DNA of 64,000 nucleotides from Roseobacter cerasinus (GTDB lineage Bacteria > Pseudomonadota > Alphaproteobacteria > Rhodobacterales > Rhodobacteraceae): NCBI RefSeq assembly GCF_009811755.1, contig NZ_BLIV01000002.1, positions 692,091 through 756,090 of the forward strand. The letters are read 5' to 3'. This document shows positions 26,993 through 36,556 of this stretch, piece after piece. How positions within the stretch are numbered: the first letter of the stretch is position 1; the number at the start of each line of letters is the position of its first letter. Both the position numbers and the translations under genes were made by a program. The notes beneath the pieces were generated by a model that was given only the letters and a program-made list of their open reading frames with translations, did not search any database and was not told the DNA's origin.

Positions 26993-28597
26993 TTACTCCG
27001 CGCTTTTGATGAGATGCCAGTGGCTGACACTGTTGGTCGTCACACCCGGGAACGTCCAATCTGCCACCACTGTCGGATCGACGGCAACCTCCGCATGCAC
27101 GGTGGCCAGCGGCATATCTGCATACTGCTCGAAGAGATAGGTGAACGCCTCCGACGCGATGGCATTGCGCTTGTCAGGATCAATGGTCGCTTCCAGCGTG
27201 TTCGCCAGACCTTCGATCTTGTCATCCTCAAAGCCACCGTACGGCGTGCCACGCTCGGTGTGGAAATTCACCAGCGCCGCCTCGGTTGGTCGCAAAGGCG
27301 CGTTGCGCACGGGGCTGATCATATAGCTTTCCCGCGCACGGCCCATGGATCCGAGCGTGGGCCAGTCCATCTCCACGATCTTGGTTTGCAGCCCTACCGC
27401 ATCGAAATAGACCTGCAGCAGTTCAGACATGACCGGGAATTCCGGATTGCCGTTCAGCGTTGACGAGACGATTGGAATGACCGGATCCGCGAAGGCATCG
27501 GGGTAGCCCGCTTCTTCCAGCAGCGCCTTGGCCTTCTCCGGGTCATAGCCGTACATCTCTTCGAACCGGTCAAAGAGTTCGGGCACAAACCCCTCGTTAC
27601 GCGAATCCATCAGCCAACTGACCGCCGGTTCCGCGCGGCCATCGTACAGCACATCAATCATTTCCTGGCGGTTGAGCGCCCGGTTCATCGCCTCGCGCAC
27701 CAGCACATTGGACCACGGCAGATCGGGGTTGAACGCAGGGTCCCCCGATTTTCCGTACATCCCGTTGAAAATCGCCCCCGTAGCCATGGCCGGATTCTTC
27801 GAGGAGATCACTTTCTTGCCCGCGTCGAGAGCCTGTCCCTGCAGCTCGCGCGGAATGCTGGCGATGCTCGCCTCGCCTGAGAGTAGCAGGGCAAGAATGG
27901 TCGCCTGCTCCTGCACATACCGTATCTCCAGCACTTCGAAATCCGGTTGTTCGCCCTGCCAGTGATCGGCGACACGCTCGAATGTCACGCCAACACCCGG
28001 TTTGCGCTCGACATATTGATAGGCTGCCGTGCCTGCGGGCCGGGTGTTGTACCCGTCAAGCCCCTCGGCCTCATATTGCGCCTTGCTATAGATCACCAAG
28101 GACCCGCGCCCCGCATGTTGGAAGGCATAGTCGGTCCGCGGCGTGTCGAACTTGAAGACAATCGTATGATCGTCAATGACTTCGACGGATTGGGCGCGCA
28201 GCAGCTCCAGCGAATTGATCGTGCTGTCGGGACCGGTGGTCAGCTCATAGCTGTGCAGCACATCCGCAGCCGTGACCGGGCCCCAGCCATAGTGAAACTC
28301 GGCGTCTTTCTTCAGCTTGAAGGTCCATTCCGTGAATGTCTCGTCGGCGAACCAGTCCTCGGCCAGCTCGGAATTGTCGTATTTGCCAGTGATCGGATCA
28401 TGCCCGACCAGCGCCTGGAACGAGGGCAGCCTTTCCCCGGTGCCGCCCCAGAACAGGTTGGATTCGTTTTGCGGCACTGTCGTCGCAAAGACCACGCGGT
28501 CCGCAGCGACGGCGGACGTTGCCATGAAAGACGCCACAAGCGCACTCGCCACTGCCGTTCTGACCGGCGCATTCCAACAAAAGTCTCGAAGTTTCAT
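26993..28597 (-). CDS. ABC transporter substrate-binding protein, family 5 (copy 2)
   Basis: Periplasmic binding protein of 534 residues with a signal peptide (MKLRDFCWNAPVRTAVASAL, cleavage near AVAADR). It shares the motif order of copy 1: QALVGHDPITGKYDNSELAE, HYGWGPVTAADVLHSYEL, SLVIYSKAQYEAEGLDGYNT and MIDVLYDGRAEP. No permease or ATPase gene accompanies it. Downstream in the same direction are the lactonase and hydrolase genes. It probably delivers a related ligand to the permeases encoded at 18-22 kb. A copy of the candidate operator lies 236 bp upstream, in the gap shared with the lacI-type gene. Confidence 0.9.
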   Translation of the reverse strand: MKLRDFCWNAPVRTAVASALVASFMATSAVAADRVVFATTVPQNESNLFWGGTGERLPSFQALVGHDPITGKYDNSELAEDWFADETFTEWTFKLKKDAEFHYGWGPVTAADVLHSYELTTGPDSTINSLELLRAQSVEVIDDHTIVFKFDTPRTDYAFQHAGRGSLVIYSKAQYEAEGLDGYNTRPAGTAAYQYVERKPGVGVTFERVADHWQGEQPDFEVLEIRYVQEQATILALLLSGEASIASIPRELQGQALDAGKKVISSKNPAMATGAIFNGMYGKSGDPAFNPDLPWSNVLVREAMNRALNRQEMIDVLYDGRAEPAVSWLMDSRNEGFVPELFDRFEEMYGYDPEKAKALLEEAGYPDAFADPVIPIVSSTLNGNPEFPVMSELLQVYFDAVGLQTKIVEMDWPTLGSMGRARESYMISPVRNAPLRPTEAALVNFHTERGTPYGGFEDDKIEGLANTLEATIDPDKRNAIASEAFTYLFEQYADMPLATVHAEVAVDPTVVADWTFPGVTTNSVSHWHLIKSAE

Positions 28598-28832
28598 CTA
28601 CTTTTCCTCCCAGTAAATTCCCATGGCTGCGTCTTTTGGATTGAGATCGTGTGGACCGGTTCCTGCCCAAAGCCACGCGAGCCTCCTACCCGCCTCAGCC
28701 AAAGTCGATGTCCAAGACCTGCGGCCTACAGCGCGCGGGCGCCAAGCAGCGGTCTTGCGATGATCAGGGCCAGCGCATCGAGGCGACACACGCCTCAGTT
28801 TGATCTATCCGGCCCTCTCCCATGGAAAAAGA

Positions 28833-28844
28833 GTTATCGATAAC
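28833..28844. promoter_or_regulatory. Candidate LacI-family operator (autoregulatory)
   Basis: The same perfect palindrome GTTATCGATAAC as at 23825, located 78 bp before the lacI-type gene and 236 bp before the copy-2 binding-protein gene. A further half-like GTTAAG follows at 28850. Two identical 12-mers, both in divergent gaps of one locus, are unlikely by chance. Confidence 0.75.
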
Positions 28845-28921
28845 CTAACGTTAAGTCAACTCTGACCGGTCCGACGGGCCGTTCTGTTGTCGGTGATCCG
28901 AATTGTGATTACGGTGCGCGC

Positions 28922-29944
28922 ATGAATGAGCCTGTGAGACCCAAAAAGAGAGTAACTTTGGCCGATGTCGCGGTCCGTGCGGGTGTCAGTCAGATGACGG
29001 CGTCAAAGGTTTTGCGCGGCACAGGCAGCATTTCCGCCGACACGCGAAACCGGGTCAAACTGGCGGCCAGCGATCTGGGATACGTTCCCAACCTCTTTGC
29101 CGGGTCATTGAGCTCAAGATCCAGCAACATCGTTGCTGTCGTGCTGCCCTCGATCAACGACGCGGTTTTCGGCGAGGTCGTCGCGGGCATCAACGACGTG
29201 CTCCGCCCCGAGGGCTATGTCACGTTCATTGGCGAGTCGCACCTCAATCCTGAGACCGAAGAAAAGATCCTTCAGACCGTGCTGTCGATGCAGCCTGCGG
29301 GCATCATCCTGACCGGCGGCATCCATCGGACGGCCAAGGCCAACCAGACGCTGCAGAACTGGGAATGCCCGATCATTCAGATCTGGGACGAAGAAGACGA
29401 ACACTATGATGGCTGCATCGCACCCAACCATGCCAAGGCGGGCCGTCTGGTGGCGCAGCATTTCATCGACCGAGGCGTCAGACGACCCGCTTACATCGGT
29501 GCCGAGCTGCGCAAGGACATCTGCGCCGCGCGGCGTCTGGACACGTTCCGGCAGACCATCAAGGAGGCGGGCCTGAGCCTTGTTGAAATGATCGAACAGG
29601 ATCTGCCCCGACAGCCGCAGACGGGTCGGACGCTGGTCGCAGAACTGATGCAGGCCCATGCCGAAACAGATGCGATTTACTTCCTGAATGATGCGATGGC
29701 GACCGGCGGTCTCTCTTGGCTATATGAGGCCGCCTATGCGGTGCCCGATCAGGTCGCGGTGGCCGGTTTCAACGGAACGTCACTGATGCATGCCATCCGC
29801 ACCCGCCTGACCACCGTGCATGTCGAGCGCCTCAAGCTGGGCCAGGTTGCCGCGAAAGCCCTGCTCGAGTCGATCGAGACCAGCTCAGCGGAAAAGAGGC
29901 GCCAGATCTTCTATGTCGAGCTATCCAAGGGCAACACCACGTAG
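28922..29944 (+). CDS. LacI family transcriptional regulator
   Basis: A 340-residue repressor. The N-terminal helix-turn-helix (VTLADVAVRAGVSQMTASKV) is followed by the hinge region (RVKLAASDLGYVPNLFAGSL) and a periplasmic-binding-protein-like effector domain. The hinge lacks the common RRPxA sequence but has the leucine-containing pattern of the family. It is adjacent to and divergent from the copy-2 binding-protein gene, and a palindromic operator sits between them. It is the obvious candidate to control both transporter units. Effector unknown. Confidence 0.88.
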   Translation: MNEPVRPKKRVTLADVAVRAGVSQMTASKVLRGTGSISADTRNRVKLAASDLGYVPNLFAGSLSSRSSNIVAVVLPSINDAVFGEVVAGINDVLRPEGYVTFIGESHLNPETEEKILQTVLSMQPAGIILTGGIHRTAKANQTLQNWECPIIQIWDEEDEHYDGCIAPNHAKAGRLVAQHFIDRGVRRPAYIGAELRKDICAARRLDTFRQTIKEAGLSLVEMIEQDLPRQPQTGRTLVAELMQAHAETDAIYFLNDAMATGGLSWLYEAAYAVPDQVAVAGFNGTSLMHAIRTRLTTVHVERLKLGQVAAKALLESIETSSAEKRRQIFYVELSKGNTT

Positions 29945-30326
29945 CAGCGGCGAGAGCGCACGTCTGCCTCATTCTGTCACGATGACAAAGCGCTCCGGGC
30001 CACGCGCGCCCCATTGCTTGCGGGTAAATTGAGCACTAGGCGGACATAGATGGGGCCAGTAGCAACCGTCTCGGCGGCAAATAGAAGACGGACCGGTGCA
30101 AAAGCCGGGCGGGTCGCCGTCATTGAGAAAATGCCCGATTGCAGGGCGTCAAAGCAAAGACGTCCATCGCAATCAAGTGCATGACCAACTGCAGCTCTGT
30201 AAGTGTTTGCTAAAGCGGGGTTTTCAATCGTGATTGTGGGTGAGAGAATTTGTCGAAAGCGACAGTCGCATGCCGTCCATTTCCAGTCCAAAGAGCAGTA
30301 AGATTTGCACGTGGGAGCAAGCTGTT
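29945..30326. other. Intergenic region, no clear gene
   Basis: About 380 bp between the lacI-type gene and the DinB-family gene. A 104-codon frame on the minus strand (29977-30291) contains SPTITIENPALANTYRAA and could be a decayed coding fragment. I recognise no family and would not annotate it as a gene. No RNA structure evident. Confidence 0.4.
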
Positions 30327-30836
30327 ATGATTGATATCGAATACGCACGGACAATGTCGCGATATGACAGGTGGCAGAACCAGTCGCTTGTGGCGGCGGC
30401 CGATAGGATGACCCAACAAGATGGGTGGAAGGACAGGGGCGCGTTCTTTGGATCCATTGCTGGAACGCTGAACCATATCCTCTGGGACCATCGCGTTTGG
30501 CTTGCGCGCCAGCGGGGCGACAGCGCGACTGCCAGCGAGATCGGCGCACGCCAACCCTATACAAACGCGCCGCGTGAGTGGTCTGATTACAAGCGCCAGC
30601 GACGGGCACTAGACGAGGAAACCGGAACGTGGTGCGATCGCCTGACCGCTGCTGACGTCTCACGGCCCGTAAGATGGATGAGAGGCAACACGCCTGTCGT
30701 CACAGAGTTCGGCTTCAATCTCGTCCACATGTTCAATCACGCAACACACCACCGGGGGCAGGTTCATGCCATGCTGACGGCTGCCGGCGTTGATCCGGGG
30801 TCTACAGATTTACCCATGCTGCCCAATGATGTCTAA
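30327..30836 (+). CDS. DinB family protein
   Basis: A 169-residue four-helix-bundle protein of the DinB/YfiT superfamily, usually metal-dependent and often linked to thiol or damage responses. The three metal-ligand histidine positions are visible: a first in GTLNHILWDHRVW and two in LVHMFNHATHHRGQVHAML. GGGAG precedes the ATG at 30327 at a somewhat long spacing; a longer in-frame extension to 30234 has no similarity. A second DinB-family gene lies at 59065-59610. Substrate unknown. Confidence 0.8.
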   Translation: MIDIEYARTMSRYDRWQNQSLVAAADRMTQQDGWKDRGAFFGSIAGTLNHILWDHRVWLARQRGDSATASEIGARQPYTNAPREWSDYKRQRRALDEETGTWCDRLTAADVSRPVRWMRGNTPVVTEFGFNLVHMFNHATHHRGQVHAMLTAAGVDPGSTDLPMLPNDV

Positions 30837-30867
30837 ACAGGCATAGGCGCAAACAGCCATCGGCGCT

Positions 30868-30990
30868 GCCGCCGCGAAAAGGCAGACTCACGTTCAAGCT
30901 CTTCTGGCGGCGGTACAGAATGCTGACGTCTGGCACCGACCAGCCCAAGCCGATGAGCCGCAACAGGCTTTGGGGTATCTCGCGGGGCAA
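30868..30990 (-). mobile_element. Remnant of an IS5-family transposase
   Basis: About 40 codons reading leftward encode PQSLLRLIGLGWSVPDVSIL then RRQKSLNVSLPFRGG. This matches my memory of the IS5-family transposase N-terminal part (SLLRLxGLxWxVPDxSTLxRRQKxLxVxxPxRG). Neither the DDE catalytic core nor terminal inverted repeats are seen, so it is a dead fragment. Confidence 0.6.
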
Positions 30991-31020
30991 CGAGGTTGGC
31001 GGCCCCGCGAAACAACTACT

Positions 31021-31494
31021 TTATTGTTGCAGCGAGGCCGGTTCCGCGCCCTCGATGTTTTCCCAGTTCGCATCAGCTTGCTGGATGAAGCCGGGGATGT
31101 CCTTGGACCAGCGCTCCTGAATGTCTTGGGACAGGTTCAGGAACAGCTCTCCATCAACGATTTTCCAATGCTGCGGGTCCCCGTCAAACTTGAAACCCAT
31201 GGCGGCCCCAAAGGCACAGTAGCCACCGTATTCCGGCAGGAAGGACTCAGGGTTTTCTTCGAAGGCCGCTTTGTGCTCTTCATTTGCGAACCAATATGTG
31301 GCGTCGTTGTGCGCAACTGTGATCTTGTAGCTGCCTTTGGTGGCCTCACCCAGAGTGAAGTAGGCGACCGGGTCATAGCCCTGCATGGCCAGGCCCGTGG
31401 AAGATGCGTTCAGCTCCGGACCTGCCGCCAGTGCGGAGGTTGCAACAGCGAAGGTCAAGGCTGCGGCGAGGCCGGCAGATTTGAAAAATGTCAT
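31021..31494 (-). CDS. Secreted YHS domain protein
   Basis: A 157-residue exported protein with a signal peptide (MTFFKSAGLAAALTFAVATS, cleavage near ALAAG). The mature part matches the small YHS-domain family: LAMQGYDPVAYFTLGEATKG, YWFANEEHKAAFEENPESFL, PEYGGYCAFGAAMG. YHS domains often bind metal or ride with metal-handling proteins, but this stand-alone periplasmic type has no settled role. AAGGA precedes the ATG at 31492-31494. It is divergent from a TetR-type regulator, which may control it. Confidence 0.85.
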   Translation of the reverse strand: MTFFKSAGLAAALTFAVATSALAAGPELNASSTGLAMQGYDPVAYFTLGEATKGSYKITVAHNDATYWFANEEHKAAFEENPESFLPEYGGYCAFGAAMGFKFDGDPQHWKIVDGELFLNLSQDIQERWSKDIPGFIQQADANWENIEGAEPASLQQ

Positions 31495-31680
31495 CGGATT
31501 TCCTTTTCTGAGCGGCGCGGGCTCTGCGCCATATGTGTGGATCTGTGTTCCGGCTGGGGGGAACACCTGGACAGATACAGTTTAGAACCATTCAGTACAA
31601 AACAAGTAAACGTGAGCATAGCGTGAGGCCGACGTGCCGTGCTGTGTTGAGACGACCGTTCTTTTGTGTGAGGTTCAGAC

Positions 31681-32229
31681 ATGGCACGGCCCCGCGAATT
31701 TGAATATGAGACAGCCCTGCAAGGTGCGATGGATATCTTCTGGCAACAGGGATATCGCGCCACCAATCTGCCGGATCTGTTGCAGGCCATGGGGCTGACG
31801 CGGGGCAGCTTCTATCAGGCCTTTGGTGACAAGGAGGCAACCTATCTTCAGGCGCTGGATTTCTACGACGCTTGTGTGGTCAGCAAGACGGTAGACATGC
31901 TGAACCAATGCAATGCAGACGATGCGACAGCCTGCCTGCTGCCCCTGTTTCAGCCAAACGGCAAGGAGGCGCGGGGCTGCTTCATCTGCAACGCCATGGT
32001 TGAGTTGGGGTCCGAAAATCGACGCGCCGCGGAGAAAGCCAATGCGATGGCCGGTCGTTTGCGCGCTGCGATACTTGGCGTGCTGACCCGTTGTGGCGAA
32101 GGGCGCGGTGAACGCAGCCCCTCGGACACCGCAGATCTGATGCTGCATCTCTATTTCGGCAAACAGGCCATGGGCAAGGCGGGTGGGTCCTCCAATGACT
32201 GGGAGGCCCGGCTGCGGTCACTGCTGTGA
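31681..32229 (+). CDS. TetR/AcrR family transcriptional regulator
   Basis: A 182-residue regulator with the TetR N-terminal helix-turn-helix (ALQGAMDIFWQQGYRATNLP and LLQAMGLTRGSFYQAFGDKE). The C-terminal ligand domain contains ARGCFICNAMVELG, seen in the TetR branch that responds to reactive or lipophilic compounds. It is divergent from the YHS protein gene across 186 bp, the usual layout for a local repressor. Ligand unknown. Confidence 0.85.
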   Translation: MARPREFEYETALQGAMDIFWQQGYRATNLPDLLQAMGLTRGSFYQAFGDKEATYLQALDFYDACVVSKTVDMLNQCNADDATACLLPLFQPNGKEARGCFICNAMVELGSENRRAAEKANAMAGRLRAAILGVLTRCGEGRGERSPSDTADLMLHLYFGKQAMGKAGGSSNDWEARLRSLL

Positions 32230-32292
32230 GCGGTTCACGCGAACACCTCTATATGCTGTCCGGGTTTTTGAGCAGCACCTGCCTATTTTGGC

Positions 32293-33876
32293 TCATTTTT
32301 TTATATTGCTACGCATCCACTGGAAGAGCCAGACCTCTGAGAGCTTGCGGTCCTCATCCGCGACATGGGCCATCAGCTCGATCAGATCCGCCTCCTGGCC
32401 ATCGACGTCAAAGAACAGCCGCCAGCGGTGATCGGCGTCGTCGATCTTGTGCAACACCGCGTTGGAGATCTCACCGGCCGAGGCTGTCACCACCGGAAAG
32501 ACAGCCGCCTCCGGGTCGAGACCGCCTAAGACACCGCCTTCAAAATCAATGACGAATTTGCGCAGATTGCGGTTCTCTACCGGCACGCCCGAGGCCCCGC
32601 CCACTCCGGTCCGCGTACTTTGCACGTAAGCCAAGGCACCGCTGTCCTCCGCTGGCAGCGCACCCCAATGCATCCGGTAGCGATAGGTGCGGTTCTCGCC
32701 CGCTTGCGGGGCGACGTCGGGTGTCCAGAGCAGAACGATGTTGTCGTCAATCTCCAGATCCGCCGGGATCTCGACCAGGCGGATTTTGCCCGCACCCCAG
32801 TCGCCCAAGCGGTCGATCATCACCGACGGGCGGTTGTGATACTGCGCGCCGGCATCCTGATAGGCCTCGTAGCTCCTGTCCCGTTGGATGAGGCCGAACT
32901 CCATGATCCCCTCATCCGCGAAAAAGGAATTCGACACCCGCGGCGGGTTGTTGAGCGGCCGCACCAGAACATCACCAGAGCTGTGCACCATGCGCAGCAG
33001 ATCACTGTCATGAACCTGCGGGCGGAAGTCATCAAAGCGGCGCTCGGAATGCTCTGCGAAGTAGAACATCGAGGTCAGCGGCGTGAGGCCCAGATGCGCG
33101 ACCGACGTCCGGAAATAGAGCGCGGCCTCCACTTCGATGACCGTATCGGCGCCAGGTGTGATCACAAAGTGATACGCCCCGGTGACAGAGGCGCTTTCCA
33201 GGGCGGCGTAAACCTCGATTGTGCTGTCCCCGGTGGCCGGGCGCTGGACCCAGAAGGCAGAGAAGCGCGGGAACTCCTCCGGGCCGCTTTGCCATGTGTT
33301 CAGTGCCAGCCCACGGGCGGACAGCCCATAGCTGTTGCCCGATCCCAACGCCCGGAAATAGCTCACCCCCAGAAAGGTAATCAACTCGTCATATTTACCG
33401 GGTGCGTTGAACGGTGTGTTGATCTTGACGCCCGCCACCCCGGGCAGCGAGGTCTGGTCGGGCAGCTTCTCTCCGACCTGATTGCGATACTCGAAATCTC
33501 CGGTGCGGAACGTCAGGGGGCGGGCCATGCCCTGCACGATCTCGTAAATCCCGACGGGCTCCTGAAACAGCCAGCCTGGGTGGAAGGCCTCCAGGCGAAA
33601 CCGGGTGTCCGTCTGCGCCCAGAGGGCCGCATCAGGGCGGAAGTAGATGTTGCGGTAGTCGTCATAACTCAGTGCGCTCAGAGCCGTATCGAGTGGCGCA
33701 GGCGGGGCATGCGGCACAGCGGCGCGCGCCTTCATCTCACGCTTCAACCCATCGAAGGAAAAGGGGGTCTCGGAGGGTGTCTGCGTCTGGGCGACAAGCA
33801 GGTTTGGCCCGAGAGCCGTGCTCGCCAGCAACCCGCCGAGAACCCGCCGGCGGGAGTGTCTGTGTGTCCGTATCAT
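32293..33876 (-). CDS. opgG: Glucan biosynthesis protein OpgG/MdoG
   Basis: Periplasmic protein for osmoregulated periplasmic glucan synthesis, 527 residues. A twin-arginine-like signal (HSRRRVLGGLLASTALG) begins near residue 6. The mature protein shows the family stretches ALSYDDYRNIYFRPDAALW, FHPGWLFQEPVGIYEI, GVSYFRALGSGNSYGLSARG, EEFPRFSAFWVQRP, and near the C-terminus WGALPAED and RKFVIDFEGG. I chose the ATG at 33874-33876 so that the signal peptide is N-terminal; the frame runs upstream to 33942. No opgH glucosyltransferase gene is adjacent, so the partner is elsewhere or this is an OpgD-like paralogue. Confidence 0.85.
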   Translation of the reverse strand: MIRTHRHSRRRVLGGLLASTALGPNLLVAQTQTPSETPFSFDGLKREMKARAAVPHAPPAPLDTALSALSYDDYRNIYFRPDAALWAQTDTRFRLEAFHPGWLFQEPVGIYEIVQGMARPLTFRTGDFEYRNQVGEKLPDQTSLPGVAGVKINTPFNAPGKYDELITFLGVSYFRALGSGNSYGLSARGLALNTWQSGPEEFPRFSAFWVQRPATGDSTIEVYAALESASVTGAYHFVITPGADTVIEVEAALYFRTSVAHLGLTPLTSMFYFAEHSERRFDDFRPQVHDSDLLRMVHSSGDVLVRPLNNPPRVSNSFFADEGIMEFGLIQRDRSYEAYQDAGAQYHNRPSVMIDRLGDWGAGKIRLVEIPADLEIDDNIVLLWTPDVAPQAGENRTYRYRMHWGALPAEDSGALAYVQSTRTGVGGASGVPVENRNLRKFVIDFEGGVLGGLDPEAAVFPVVTASAGEISNAVLHKIDDADHRWRLFFDVDGQEADLIELMAHVADEDRKLSEVWLFQWMRSNIKK

Positions 33877-34789
33877 AGCAGTCGCGGCCTTTCGTGATCT
33901 CGCGGTATAGTGCCTGCTGATCCCGGCGTGACAAGCCGCCACCCATCACAATACCGCAACACATCTTCCGAACAGCGCATCTGACATCGAAGGCTCAGCT
34001 ATAAAAACACGCAAAAACGAAGGCGCGCCTGCTGCTTTTACGCAATGTCCTGCCCGACCTTTCTGTAAGAGATCCCGCAGTAGCAAGTATGTTACACGAG
34101 ATTTACTATGATTTTTACAGGTATGGATGTCAGGCCAACCATATGTGCCGTCCGCCTGCAGTGTCGTCCAGACCCCGGCACCTTTGGCGCGCGGCGTTTG
34201 GACCTCGAAAAACCATACTCCTGAACGATGGGGCGCGACCCGTTCACAATCGTCTGTATCGAGCCGCAGTGATCTTACAGGCTCTTAAATATGTTCTATT
34301 TTTTGCCGTGAAATAGGCACGCGTCAGATCGCGGCGCCAATGTTTGATCTGCCTGTGACATCCCCTGCATCGCCTTCAGCCTTGTTGCAAACGCACCCGA
34401 TGCCTCTCCTGATCCGGATCTCCAGCACAACCCCCGCACTTTGGCCGGATTTCATCGCCATGCCGCGCCTCTCGGTCGATACCAGTGGGCAACCCTGAAC
34501 TTGAGACCTCCAAACCACGAAAGCGACCCGTGCAGCGCACAGTTATGTCAGGATCTCCCGATCGCTCCGCTGCACGTAATGCGGGCCAGTTGCGCCTCAC
34601 CTGGTTAAGCCAGATGAGGCATAATCACCGCGCATCTGCCTAAGTTGAGGTGCACCACTAGACAAAAAAATCAAAGGCACCGGAAACGAGTTTGCTGTAG
34701 TAACTGCCATAGGAAGTGGGTTATCAACACGTGGTCGGCCCACGCCTCGCCATTTCTGGCGCCAAAGTGGGTGTGGGTGTGGGTGTTGG
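33877..34789. other. Long intergenic region
   Basis: About 910 bp between the divergent opgG and cyclase genes. Several short frames exist but none has codon bias or a recognisable motif. An AT-rich block around 34080-34130 could hold promoters. Immediately before the cyclase start is a short hexamer repeat (listed separately). No RNA gene recognised. Confidence 0.45.
34767..34784 (+). repeat. Hexanucleotide tandem repeat at a start codon
   Basis: Three perfect copies of GTGGGT, ending 5 bases before the ATG of the cyclase gene, sit where the ribosome-binding site should be. There is no other purine-rich Shine-Dalgarno. Confidence 0.7.
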
Positions 34790-36556
34790 ATGGAGCCTTC
34801 TCAAGTCACACATTACGGTCTTACGACAGTCCTTGTCGCGGATATCTATGGTTTCTCAAGACTTATGAGCCGCGACGAGGAAGAGACCTCGATTCGAGTA
34901 TCCCGTGCAATCGACCTGATCCGACAATTGGCAATCGACTACGGGGGAACAATAAAAAACATCGCCGGAGACGGCGTGTTGGCCCTGTTCGACAGTGTGT
35001 CAAACAGCGTGCAGTTTGCGGTGGCGATGCAGCAAGAGTTTCTGAACGATGCTGTTTGGAACTCCGGGTCTGATCCACTCTCTTTTCGTATCGGCATCAA
35101 TATGGGTGAAGTGCGAGAAGGGCATTTCGGCATGCACGGCCATGCGATCAACGTGGCAGCGCGGCTTCAGGGGCTGGCAAAACCAGGCGGTATCTGCGTG
35201 TCGGAAGTTGTCTCCCGCGTCGCACGGGACCAACTTCAACTGCCCCTGAAGTCACTGGGCACGCCTGTTCTGAAAAACATTGACGACCAGATCGAAGTCT
35301 TTGAGATTGAACCCAAGGCACTTTCCATACGCGCACCAGCCGAAGCGCCGACGATCATTGAGCGCGTGACGACGCTACAGGATCTGCCGGACAACTCGGT
35401 TGCTGTGCTGCCGCTTGAAAACCTGTCCGGTCAGCCCCAAAATGCGCATCTTTGTAACGGGGTAACCGGCGATATCATTTCGAACCTGACGCGGTTCAAG
35501 GCGTTGCATGTGATCGCGCAGCAGTCATCGAACCTGTTTGCCGGCCGGCACATGCCGATCAGTGATATCGGCAGACTACTGGGCGTCAGATATCTGGCGA
35601 CAGGGGGCTTTCAACGCTCAAACAATCAGCTGCGTGTTCAGATTCAGCTTCTTGAGGCGGAATCAGGTCGTTCAGTCTGGGGAGAGACCTTCAGTGGCAA
35701 CATCGAAGATATTTTCACATTCCAAGATGAAATAACCGCAATCATTGCATCCTGCTTGTCGGTAAAAATCGACAAGGCCGAGCGGCAACGACAGCAGCGG
35801 AAAGCGCCGTCAGACCTACAGGCTTACGGCCTTATCTTGCGTGGCCGCGATGTATACGCGCAGCCCCGGCGAGAGCTGAACCTGCATGCACGGCGGCTCT
35901 TCGAGCAAGCCTCTGCCATTGATCCTGACTATGCGGCCTCCTACACCAGCATCTCGCGGACGTCGAATGACGCCTGGAGGTTCAACTGGGTCGATCACCC
36001 CGACGGTGCCCTTGACGACGCCATCTCAAACGCCGAGATGGCCTTGCGCCTGGACCCCGATGATGCACGCGGGCATGCAGCGCTTGGCAACGCGTGCCTG
36101 TACAAACGCCGTCATGATGAATCATTGGCCGCCTACGAACGCGCCATTCAATTCAACCCGAACGATGCTGATATTCTGGCCGAAATGGGTCATTCCGCAG
36201 GTGTCTACGGCGAGCCGGAGCGTGCAGTGGAGTTGATCAAGCGCGCCATGCAGCTCAATCCCTTCTATCCGGATTGGTACCTATGGCATCTCGGCGAAGC
36301 CTATTTTGATATGAGTGACTACGAAGAAGCGATACGAACACTGACCCAGATGCGGGACAAGACCGATGCGTATCGCATGTTGACGGCCAGCAACGCCCTG
36401 CTTGGGCGTATGGATGTGGCCAAACGTCATGCAGCGCAGATCCTCAAGACCCATCCGGAATTCACGCTGACACATTGGGAAAATGTGCCTCCTGACCGCA
36501 ATCCCGGGCCGCGGGATCGATTGATCGAAGGGTTGAAGAAAGCAGGTCTGGAGTGA
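34790..36556 (+). CDS. Class III adenylate/guanylate cyclase with TolB-like and TPR regions
   Basis: A 588-residue cytoplasmic protein. Residues 10-175 form a class III cyclase homology domain: metal-binding Asp-18 (VLVADIYGFSRLM) and Asp-61 (NIAGDGVLALF), purine-recognising Lys-56, and the transition-state Asn-121 and Arg-125 (HAINVAARLQGLA). Catalytic residues look intact, so cAMP or cGMP synthesis is likely. Residues about 200-330 are the TolB-N/FlgO-like segment frequent in these proteins (SVAVLPLENLSGQPQN, LLEAESGRSVWGETFSG). Residues 345 to the end hold TPR repeats (AEMALRLDPDDARGHAALGN, YERAIQFNPNDADILAEMGH). No membrane segment. The start codon lacks a normal Shine-Dalgarno. Its stop overlaps the next gene's GTG. 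Confidence 0.85.
   Translation: MEPSQVTHYGLTTVLVADIYGFSRLMSRDEEETSIRVSRAIDLIRQLAIDYGGTIKNIAGDGVLALFDSVSNSVQFAVAMQQEFLNDAVWNSGSDPLSFRIGINMGEVREGHFGMHGHAINVAARLQGLAKPGGICVSEVVSRVARDQLQLPLKSLGTPVLKNIDDQIEVFEIEPKALSIRAPAEAPTIIERVTTLQDLPDNSVAVLPLENLSGQPQNAHLCNGVTGDIISNLTRFKALHVIAQQSSNLFAGRHMPISDIGRLLGVRYLATGGFQRSNNQLRVQIQLLEAESGRSVWGETFSGNIEDIFTFQDEITAIIASCLSVKIDKAERQRQQRKAPSDLQAYGLILRGRDVYAQPRRELNLHARRLFEQASAIDPDYAASYTSISRTSNDAWRFNWVDHPDGALDDAISNAEMALRLDPDDARGHAALGNACLYKRRHDESLAAYERAIQFNPNDADILAEMGHSAGVYGEPERAVELIKRAMQLNPFYPDWYLWHLGEAYFDMSDYEEAIRTLTQMRDKTDAYRMLTASNALLGRMDVAKRHAAQILKTHPEFTLTHWENVPPDRNPGPRDRLIEGLKKAGLE

Noticed and set aside
29977..30291. 104-codon minus-strand frame in the gap before the DinB gene
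   Set aside because: Part of it looks protein-like, but there is no ribosome-binding site, no recognised family and no operon partner; kept only as a possible fossil.
32620..33897. A 425-codon plus-strand frame opposite opgG
   Set aside because: Shadow; opgG on the minus strand has a full set of family motifs.
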